From assembly GCA_024409165.1 (NCBI GenBank), contig JAKSUE010000026.1, positions 1 through 10,281 on the forward strand: 10,281 nt of DNA. Direction: 5' to 3'. The DNA comes from an archaeon. Lineage in GTDB: Archaea; Methanobacteriota; Methanobacteria; Methanobacteriales; Methanobacteriaceae. Every line of letters begins with the position of its first letter. Within the stretch, counting starts at the first letter, position 1. Under the pieces are notes generated by a model, which did not search any database, was not told the origin of the DNA, and was given only the letters and a program-made list of their open reading frames with translations. Position numbers and translations under genes: made by a program. Of this stretch, positions 5,731 to 10,281 are shown one piece after another.

Positions 5731-6599
5731 TAAATCATAGTTCCTACTCCTTCGGTAGTAAATACTTCAAGGAGTAAGGAATGTTCTACTCTCCCATCAA
5801 GAATATGTGCTGATTTTACACCATTGTTGATTGCTTCAACACAAGTTTCTATCTTAGGAATCATTCCACCACTGATAATTCCATCTTCAATAAGTTTAGG
5901 AACTTCATCTATTTTTATTTTTTGAATTAAAGTGCTTGGGTCTTTAGGATCTCTTAAAACACCTGGAACATCAGTTAAAATGATTAATTTTTCAGCATCA
6001 ATTTCTCCTGCGATTCCACCAGCAACAGTATCTGCATTAAGATTTAAAGTGTTACCATTTTTAGAAACACCAATTGGAGAAACAACAGGAATATAATCAT
6101 TTTCAGTTAAAATCTCAAGAATTTCAGGATTGATTTTTTCAATTTCACCAACTAAACCTAAATCAATCTCTTCAATTTCACCTTCATCATTTTCGATTTG
6201 GTGTAATTTTTTACGAGCTACAATTAAATCACTGTCTTTACCAGATAATCCAACACCTTTTCCATCATTAGCACATAAATTAGAAACAATATCAGTGTTA
6301 ATATTACCAACAAGAACCATTTTAACAATACTTATAGTTTCTTCATCAGTAACTCTTAAACCTTTAATAAATTTAGGTTCTTTACCTAATTTCTTCATAG
6401 AACGAGTAATTTCAGGACCTCCTCCATGAACAACAACAGGTTTCATACCAACATATTTTAAAAGGACAGTGTCTCTTGCAGTAGAAGCCATAGCATTCTC
6501 ATCAATCATTGCATGGCCACCATACTTAATCATTATTTTTTTATTATGAAATTTCTTAATATAAGGTAATGCATCTACCAAAATATTTACAGTATTCAT
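5721..6599 (-). CDS. argB: Acetylglutamate kinase
   Basis: A 292-residue cytosolic kinase that phosphorylates N-acetyl-L-glutamate with ATP, the second step of arginine synthesis. Family marks (from ATG 6599): IKYGGHAM (24-31) with the phosphate-binding Lys-Gly-Gly pattern, VVHGGGPEI (56-64) binding acetylglutamate, GLSGKDSDLI (117-126), LNLNADTVAG (185-194), TDVPGVLRD (209-217) and GGMIPKIE (244-251). An N-terminal helix before the first strand and the C-terminal stretch EHSLLLEVFTTEGVGTMI resemble arginine-inhibited kinases, so feedback control is likely. The open frame extends four codons further to ATG 6611, but GTGAT lies directly before ATG 6599 and the alternative has no ribosome binding site. 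The argJ gene is on the same strand about 1.5 kb upstream, separated by a mini-gene and a surface-protein gene, so argB probably has its own promoter. Confidence 0.95.
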   Translation of the reverse strand: MNTVNILVDALPYIKKFHNKKIMIKYGGHAMIDENAMASTARDTVLLKYVGMKPVVVHGGGPEITRSMKKLGKEPKFIKGLRVTDEETISIVKMVLVGNINTDIVSNLCANDGKGVGLSGKDSDLIVARKKLHQIENDEGEIEEIDLGLVGEIEKINPEILEILTENDYIPVVSPIGVSKNGNTLNLNADTVAGGIAGEIDAEKLIILTDVPGVLRDPKDPSTLIQKIKIDEVPKLIEDGIISGGMIPKIETCVEAINNGVKSAHILDGRVEHSLLLEVFTTEGVGTMIYKG

Positions 6600-6724
6600 T
6601 TTATCACACATACTAAAATAAACAATTAAAATCAGTTAAAATATAAAATAAATCAAAATTAGTTAAAATTAGTTTAAACAGTTAATATTTATATAAAATT
6701 AAAAATAAGAAAAATAGTTAAAAA
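6600..6724 (-). promoter_or_regulatory. argB upstream region
   Basis: On the minus strand the AT-rich TATA-like candidates are near 6653-6638 (revcomp of AAAATATAAAATAAAT), which would give a leader of about 20 nt, and near 6699-6688 (TTTATATAAA), which would give a longer one. The 10-mer AAAATTAGTT is tandemly doubled at 6655-6674 between them. With a terminator behind the mini-gene upstream, separate transcription of argB is the better reading. Confidence 0.4.
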
Positions 6725-6746
6725 TTGGAAAAATTATTTTTTCCAA
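6715..6746 (-). terminator. Hairpin terminator of the basic mini-gene, containing its stop codon
   Basis: TTGGAAAAA (6725-6733) pairs with TTTTTCCAA (6738-6746), a 9-bp stem whose 4-nt loop holds the stop codon (6736-6734). On the minus strand it is followed by a short T run and further T-rich sequence. Confidence 0.65.
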
Positions 6747-6838
6747 GTTTGTTTAACTCCTCTTCCTCTTTTACTACCAGGTTTAGTATAAGATCTTTTA
6801 GGTCTAGTTCTTTTGTTAGTACCTTTAACTTTAGCCAT
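6734..6838 (-). CDS. 34-residue highly basic protein, candidate rRNA/ribosome-binding peptide
   Basis: A mini-gene of 34 codons plus stop. Fourteen of 34 residues are Lys or Arg, none is acidic, and Gly, Pro, Thr and Ser make up most of the rest (for example KPGSKRGRGVKQTWKK at 19-34). This composition is typical of small ribosomal or RNA-binding proteins such as the bacterial Thx peptide, but I see no homology that names it. A perfect AGGAGG lies eight bases before ATG 6838, the strongest ribosome binding site in the window, which suggests high expression. Its own TATA-like box (near 6910-6896), a palindrome at the predicted transcription start and a terminator hairpin at its stop make it a complete stand-alone unit. 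argB follows 134 bp downstream on the same strand. Function is not established. Confidence 0.8.
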   Translation of the reverse strand: MAKVKGTNKRTRPKRSYTKPGSKRGRGVKQTWKK

Positions 6839-6868
6839 TAATTATTCCTCCTTTAATTTATTCTTAAA

Positions 6869-6910
6869 ATGTCTATAGACATAAGTCAATAATATCTATA
6901 ATAAAATATA
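6869..6910 (-). promoter_or_regulatory. Promoter and palindromic operator candidate of the mini-gene
   Basis: ATGTCTATAGACAT (6869-6882) is a perfect 14-bp palindrome. On the minus strand the TATA-like stretch TTATATTTTATTAT (6910-6897) lies upstream, so transcription would begin at about 6880, inside the palindrome. A protein bound there would block initiation. The box and the palindrome are seen; the regulation is inferred. Confidence 0.45.
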
Positions 6911-7308
6911 ACAACGGCCATAGCCATTACTATACCATGTAAATCTAAAATTATAATTTAAGAAACTATATCCCCATATTAAATATAGTATAATTTTAAA
7001 TAATTATATTTATATCTTCAAGGTTTATAAATGTATCGTATAATAAAGCTAAAAAAAGCGAATATGACAATCATCAGTTAAAAAAGTTAAAAAAAGATAA
7101 ATTAAAATAATTTAGACTACTGATTAACTATAACTATATCTATATGTCATTTAAACTTACAAGTAAAATTGAATATAAAATCAAGTATATTAAAATAAAA
7201 GCCAATTAAAACATAGTTAATTAAAATAAAGTATCAAAATATTAAAGATAAAATTAAAATAATGAATAGTAAATTATGTATTAAAAATACCACAACATAA
7301 TAAAAAAA
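6911..7308. other. AT-rich spacer with no convincing gene
   Basis: About 400 bp separate the mini-gene promoter from the repeats before the surface-protein gene. No long open frame, tRNA or rRNA is visible. Points noted: a locally GC-richer patch around 6913-6940 (GGCCATAGCC), a 6-bp inverted repeat CTATAT/ATATAG (6966-6988) and a TATA-like TTTATAAAT at 7024-7032. Two short frames, 7031-7081 (16 residues) and 7144-7209 (21 residues), look like chance products of Lys/Ile-rich AT sequence. A small RNA cannot be excluded. Confidence 0.5.
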
Positions 7309-7366
7309 ATTTAATAGAAAATATTTAATAAAAATTTAATAGAAATTTAATAGAAATGTTTAAAAA
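7309..7366 (+). promoter_or_regulatory. ATTTAATAGAAA array and TATA-like box before the surface-protein gene
   Basis: ATTTAATA(G)AAA begins at 7309, 7323, 7334 and 7345, so the last three units are spaced 11 bp, about one helical turn. TTTAAAAA (7359-7366) lies 23-30 bp before ATG 7389; if it is the TATA box, transcription would begin almost at the ATG, giving a leaderless message. No Shine-Dalgarno motif precedes the ATG, which agrees with that. Confidence 0.45.
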
Positions 7367-7388
7367 CTAAAAAGTTATAGTTAAAAAT

Positions 7389-8054
7389 ATGAATAAAAAA
7401 ATCATTACATCAATAGTAATATTAATACTAACAATAGGATTGGTAGTAAGCTTAAGTCCAGTTAGTGCAATTGATAGTTCAAACTGGAATGAAGTTACAA
7501 TTAATGGAATAGATTTTAAAATTCCTCCAAAATATAATGGTGGAGAATTAATTGGAGATGAAGGTAATTACACAACATATATGTTAGAAACTGTATTTAA
7601 TTTTTCAATTTCAGCCCTTAATAATGAAATAGACCTTGTTGAAGTCTATGGTTATGAATCTACAATTGATGAATTAAAGAATCTTTCATTAAAACGTATT
7701 GGTGGACATGATGTTGTTATATTACATAGTTACAGATCTGTTTGTGAACATGATGTAATTTACTTATTTTATGGAATTGGAGATGAAATATATGCTATTT
7801 CTTATAATGGAACTAAAATAACTCCAGAAATTAAAGAAATAATCAAAAATACTCCAAAATCAAATATGACTAAAAAAGAATTATATAAAAAGTTAGATGA
7901 TGCACAAGCAAGTTATGTTGAAAAACAACTTGAATATGAAGAAGCTTACTATTATCAAGAAGCTTATTCAGCAGGTAAAAATAGTAATAAACATGATTTT
8001 GACTTTGTAGATTATTATTGTGCTTATAGAATAGCTAATTATTTAATGAGATAA
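7389..8054 (+). CDS. Secreted/cell-surface protein with signal peptide, function unknown
   Basis: A 221-residue exported protein. Residues 1-27 form a classic signal peptide: KK near the N terminus, a hydrophobic core (about 5-20) and a cleavage site after PVSA (27). The mature part begins with a compact region (about 31-155) of alternating strands, with TINGIDFKIPPKY near its start and a repeated I-x-x-I-I helix near 147-153. It ends in a charged, Tyr-rich helical segment (162-195) and a short tail. Five N-glycosylation sequons are seen (Asn60, 71, 98, 140, 159), as expected outside the cell, and two cysteines (119, 211) could form a disulfide. There is no second membrane segment or wall-anchoring domain, so it is either secreted or held by a partner. 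Small proteins of this kind are common in Methanobrevibacter-like genomes. It sits alone on the plus strand between argB's mini-gene neighbour and argJ, converging on argJ. Confidence 0.8.
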   Translation: MNKKIITSIVILILTIGLVVSLSPVSAIDSSNWNEVTINGIDFKIPPKYNGGELIGDEGNYTTYMLETVFNFSISALNNEIDLVEVYGYESTIDELKNLSLKRIGGHDVVILHSYRSVCEHDVIYLFYGIGDEIYAISYNGTKITPEIKEIIKNTPKSNMTKKELYKKLDDAQASYVEKQLEYEEAYYYQEAYSAGKNSNKHDFDFVDYYCAYRIANYLMR

Positions 8055-8080
8055 GAGTATACTTATTAGGTAGTATACTC
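8055..8080. terminator. Bidirectional hairpin between convergent genes
   Basis: GAGTATAC (8055-8062) and GTATACTC (8073-8080) form an 8-bp stem with a 10-nt loop. The stem begins at the base right after the plus-strand stop (8052-8054), and the argJ stop (8068-8066) lies in the loop. It could end both transcripts. T tracts on either side are poor, so its strength as a terminator is uncertain. Confidence 0.6.
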
Positions 8081-9295
8081 TGCATTAATTTTAACATAAT
8101 CATAGGTTAAATCACAACCCCAAGCTGTAGCTGTGGATTCACCTTGATATAAATCAACGAAAATATTGATATGTTTTTCTTGCATGATTTCTTCTGCTTT
8201 AGAAAGGGATTCAGTTCCATCAAAAGCTAAGATTTCTCCTTTATTTACAAGAATTGATTCATTACCGTTATCATCTGATAAAGAAATTGTAATCATAGTT
8301 TGGTCCATTTCAGCACCAGAGTAACCAACTGCTGCTGCAATTCTACCCCAGTTTGGGTCTCCACCAAAGATAGCTGATTTTACAAGGGATGATGAGATAA
8401 CAGATTTAGATGCTTTAATTGCATCTTCTTCGGTTTTTGCACCATTTACTTTACATTCAATGAATTTAGTAGCTCCTTCACCATCACGAGCCATCATTTT
8501 AGCTAAACTAATACATACAAAGTTTAAAGCTTCTTGGAAATCTTCATCAATAATTCCATCTTTAGCTACTTCTACACCAGATTTACCATTTGCCATACAG
8601 ATTCCCATATCATTGGTACTCTGATCACCATCAACAACAATCATATTGAAACTTTTATTAGTAGCTATTTTTAAAGCTTTTTTAATATCTTCAGCAGAAA
8701 TAACTGCATCTGTAGCTAAGAAACATAACATAGTTCCCATATTTGGTGCAATCATACCTACACCTTTGGTAATTCCACCAATAGTTACGATTTCACCATT
8801 TTTAAGAGTGACTTCAACAGCAAATTCTTTATGATAAGTATCTGTAGTCATTAAAGATTTAGCTGCATCTGTGGAACTTTCAGGAGAATGTTCTAATTTA
8901 GAAATAGATTCTTCAACTAAAGGTAAAATAGTATCCATTGGCATTCTACGGCCAATAACACCAGTTGAAGCAGTAACAATTTCATTAGCAGGAATGCCAG
9001 TTAATTTAGAAGCTTCTTCAATTGTTTTAACACAATCAGCGATTCCATCTTCACCAGTAAAACAATTAGCATTTCCACTATTTACAACGACTAAAGAAAC
9101 TTTTCCTCCTTTAATCATTTCTTTAGTATGAATAACAGGTGCTGCAACTACTTTATTTGATGTAAAAACACCAGCTGCATTACTGCCTTTAGCTTCAACA
9201 ACAGCAAGACCATATTTACCTACACGAGATCCTGCAGCTTTTACACCATCTACAGCACAAATTCCTCCATCAATAATTTTAATTGAATTTGACAT
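8066..9295 (-). CDS. argJ: Glutamate N-acetyltransferase / ornithine acetyltransferase ArgJ
   Basis: A 409-residue self-cleaving Ntn-type enzyme. It moves the acetyl group from N-acetylornithine to glutamate, recycling acetyl in arginine synthesis; some members also use acetyl-CoA for the first step, which sequence alone does not settle. Marks seen: VNSGNANCFTG (71-81), TASTGVIGRRMPM (108-120), the cleavage and nucleophile region KGVGMIAPNMGTML (177-190) with Thr188 as the expected nucleophile, VDGDQSTND (221-229), RDGEGATKFIE (270-280) and GGDPNWGRIAAAVGYSG (311-327). Length is normal, giving alpha and beta chains of about 187 and 222 residues. The residue before the nucleophile is Gly, where Ala is usual. 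GAGGTAATC just upstream of ATG 9295 is a strong ribosome binding site. Two genes upstream on the same strand may share its transcript; tandem 37-bp repeats lie directly upstream. Confidence 0.96.
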   Translation of the reverse strand: MSNSIKIIDGGICAVDGVKAAGSRVGKYGLAVVEAKGSNAAGVFTSNKVVAAPVIHTKEMIKGGKVSLVVVNSGNANCFTGEDGIADCVKTIEEASKLTGIPANEIVTASTGVIGRRMPMDTILPLVEESISKLEHSPESSTDAAKSLMTTDTYHKEFAVEVTLKNGEIVTIGGITKGVGMIAPNMGTMLCFLATDAVISAEDIKKALKIATNKSFNMIVVDGDQSTNDMGICMANGKSGVEVAKDGIIDEDFQEALNFVCISLAKMMARDGEGATKFIECKVNGAKTEEDAIKASKSVISSSLVKSAIFGGDPNWGRIAAAVGYSGAEMDQTMITISLSDDNGNESILVNKGEILAFDGTESLSKAEEIMQEKHINIFVDLYQGESTATAWGCDLTYDYVKINAEYTT

Positions 9296-9312
9296 AAGAT
9301 TACCTCTTAAAA

Positions 9313-9423
9313 TTGATTATTTAATATTTTTATTTAAATCAGTGACTTGTTGATTATTTAATATTTTTATTTAAATCAGCAACTTGTTGATTATTTAATA
9401 TTTTTATTTAAATCAGTAGATTG
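9313..9423. repeat. Three tandem 37-bp repeats duplicating the 3' end of a gene
   Basis: Three contiguous 37-bp units (9313-9349, 9350-9386, 9387-9423) share the first 30 bases exactly and differ only in the last seven. The third unit contains the last codons and TAA stop of the Tyr-rich gene, so the other two are copies of that gene end placed after the stop. Because 37 is not a multiple of three and each unit carries a stop, the protein is unaffected. On the minus strand each unit includes TTTAAATAAAA, a TATA-like stretch; the one nearest argJ (9338-9331) lies about 36-43 bp before its ATG. Confidence 0.9.
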
Positions 9424-9717
9424 ATAAACTTTTAAATTTGAATCAGAGTAATTTTCATCATCATATGAGTGATAATATCCATATTCATCATAATAACCAG
9501 AACCACCATAATATCCAGAAGCATTACCATATGCAGATTCATTTTCATAATAAGATACATTACCAGTTACATTAACATAGGTGATATTATCATCTTCACT
9601 AGGATTTAAATTAATATCAAAAATTTGAGTAACACCTATGCCTACACCTACAATAAATGCAAGGATTAAAAAAATCATGACAATTGTTCTAGATCTACTC
9701 TTTCTTCGTGGTTGCAT
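9391..9717 (-). CDS. Small membrane-anchored Tyr/Asn-rich surface protein, function unknown
   Basis: A 108-residue protein: a very basic N terminus (PRRKSRSR, 3-10), one membrane segment (about 12-31) with no obvious cleavage site, then an external part of about 75 residues rich in Tyr, Asn, Gly and Ser. The basic start inside and acidic tail outside fit an N-in orientation. Six N-glycosylation sequons are visible (Asn44, 49, 53, 59, 65, 89), a very high density. A GYYGGSGYYDEYGYYHSY run (68-85) is low-complexity and probably disordered. AAGGTGA lies five bases before ATG 9717. It starts 36 bp after the cyclase-like membrane gene on the same strand, so the two may be expressed together, and it precedes argJ by 95 bp. 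No family is recognised. Its stop lies in the third copy of a tandem repeat. Confidence 0.8.
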   Translation of the reverse strand: MQPRRKSRSRTIVMIFLILAFIVGVGIGVTQIFDINLNPSEDDNITYVNVTGNVSYYENESAYGNASGYYGGSGYYDEYGYYHSYDDENYSDSNLKVYQSTDLNKNIK

Positions 9718-9753
9718 AAATTCACCTTTATTTAATACATTTAGTAGTTAGTA

Positions 9754-10281
9754 TTATTTCTTCAATGCTGCAACACCAACTACAATTAAAATAACTATCC
9801 AACTAAATAAGCCTAAACCAAGGACAGCTAAAATATAAGATAATACTAAAACAATTAGGAATACACCTAATATTTGGGTTTTTTTATTTGAAAATAATTC
9901 ACAGAATGCTCTTAAAGAATCAGAAGGAACCATATAAGCATATAAACCATTAGCTAAGTCAAATACTACTAAAGAAATTGAACTAAACATAGACATACTT
10001 TTAATAATAGTTTCTGCTCTACTTGCTCTTTCACCTGCTTCACGTCTACTTTTACCAATACCAATTTTAACATTAGCACCATTATTAAGAATAAACCATG
10101 CACAATCAAGACCTGCACGAATAGCAATGTCTTTACTTGGGAAACGAGCAATTAAATCATCTCCACCTTCACGATACCCTTCAATTTGACCTCCACAGTC
10201 TTCCATGAACATTTTAACGCGAGTCATTAAATCAACAAGAGTATCCCTACCATTTTTAGAGATAAATTTAGTAGAATTAAC
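9754..10281 (-). CDS. Membrane-anchored nucleotidyl cyclase-like (GGDD/class III type) protein, 5' end missing
   Basis: The open frame runs in from the window edge; 175 codons plus the stop are visible and the true start lies outside. An ATG at 10227 has no ribosome binding site and would cut the domain. The order helix (LVDLMTRVKMFMEDCGGQIEG), then YREGGDDLIARFPSKD, then a helix (IAIRAGLDCAWFILNN), then VKIGIGKSRREAGERASRA matches the second half of a class III nucleotidyl cyclase domain (GG-x-v-x-k-x-GDg-x-x-A-x-Fps, A-x-x-A, v-r-i-G-I). GGDD (codons at 10167-10156) is also the motif of Cas10 palm and GGDEF-type domains. The first metal-binding Asp, about 40 residues earlier, would be just beyond the edge. 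Two membrane segments at the C terminus (codons about 9873-9760) would hold the domain at the inner face. Cyclase activity is not shown; the fold call is inference from motif order. Confidence 0.65.
   Translation of the reverse strand, partial: VNSTKFISKNGRDTLVDLMTRVKMFMEDCGGQIEGYREGGDDLIARFPSKDIAIRAGLDCAWFILNNGANVKIGIGKSRREAGERASRAETIIKSMSMFSSISLVVFDLANGLYAYMVPSDSLRAFCELFSNKKTQILGVFLIVLVLSYILAVLGLGLFSWIVILIVVGVAALKK

Noticed and set aside
6130..6429. Plus-strand open frame of 99 codons within argB
   Set aside because: Antisense to the conserved acetylglutamate kinase; composition is Ser/Ile/Leu-rich as expected for a shadow frame.
6911..6940. GC-richer patch as a structured small RNA
   Set aside because: Only a 3-bp GGC/GCC stem is visible, with no promoter or terminator that would define an RNA gene.
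7062..7080. C-box-like TGATGA on the minus strand, hinting at a C/D box small RNA
   Set aside because: No D box (CTGA) or second C/D pair at the required distance was found.
7031..7081. Possible 16-residue peptide after AAGG and a TATA-like stretch
   Set aside because: The AAGG is part of a TATA-like TTTATAAAT context, the peptide is short and Lys/Ile-rich as any AT-rich frame, and nothing else supports it.
7144..7209. Possible 21-residue Lys/Ile-rich peptide
   Set aside because: No ribosome binding site upstream and composition expected by chance.
8646..9131. Two plus-strand frames (62 and 86 codons) within argJ
   Set aside because: Both lie opposite conserved ArgJ motifs and have no start signals.
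9313..9423. CRISPR array
   Set aside because: The 37-bp units are contiguous with no unique spacers between them, and one of them is the end of a coding gene.
9969..10151. Second minus-strand frame overlapping the cyclase-like gene
   Set aside because: Out of frame with the motif-bearing reading; Leu/Val-rich chance translation.
10155..10168. Reading the GGDD motif as proof of a Cas10 or CRISPR effector
   Set aside because: The surrounding motif order fits a class III cyclase at least as well, and no cas genes or repeats are in the window.

Overview
The window looks like a piece of a very AT-rich methanogen chromosome, most likely a member of the Methanobacteriaceae (Methanobrevibacter or a close relative). 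The reasons are archaeal TATA-like boxes, GGTGATC/AGGAGG-type ribosome binding sites, methanogen-type ArgJ and ArgB, a methanogen-type isopropylmalate/homoisocitrate dehydrogenase, a HEAT-repeat protein resembling MTH187 of Methanothermobacter, and small surface proteins rich in N-glycosylation sequons. Species assignment is inference; no rRNA or tRNA gene is present.

Layout. Positions 110-910 (+) encode an alpha/beta hydrolase. Positions 2000-997 (-) hold a three-gene cluster, in transcription order: an acidic low-complexity protein, a 40-residue zinc ribbon, and a protein with two predicted winged-helix regions. It is preceded by a leader with a repeated GGGAGGT-containing element. At 2753-2286 (-) is a five-repeat HEAT protein. 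It is divergent from 3029-4054 (+), an isopropylmalate/homoisocitrate dehydrogenase (probably AksF, coenzyme B pathway), which is followed by an acyl-adenylate/acyl-CoA ligase (4141-5625, +). The ligase converges on argB (6599-5721, -). Upstream of argB is a 34-residue, extremely basic mini-gene (6838-6734, -), followed by about 550 bp with no convincing gene. A secreted or surface protein (7389-8054, +) converges on argJ (9295-8066, -). Upstream of argJ lie a small membrane-anchored Tyr/Asn-rich protein (9717-9391, -) and the 3' part of a membrane-anchored protein with a class III nucleotidyl cyclase/GGDD-like domain (10281-9754, -, cut by the window edge).

How the genes work together. ArgJ and ArgB are two steps of the cyclic (acetyl-recycling) arginine pathway. 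The dehydrogenase belongs to 2-oxoacid chain elongation (CoB) or leucine synthesis. The other genes are poorly characterised, and the cyclase-like membrane protein, the basic mini-protein and the zinc-ribbon/winged-helix cluster are the least explained parts.

Non-coding structure. Four minus-strand genes (HEAT, argB, the mini-gene and argJ) end with the stop codon inside the loop or centre of an inverted repeat, three of them followed by T tracts. Nearly every spacer carries short tandem duplications, including three 37-bp copies of the 3' end of the Tyr-rich gene. Several start sites are better placed a few codons inside the longest open frame, where a GTGAT or GGTGGT motif sits just upstream of ATG.
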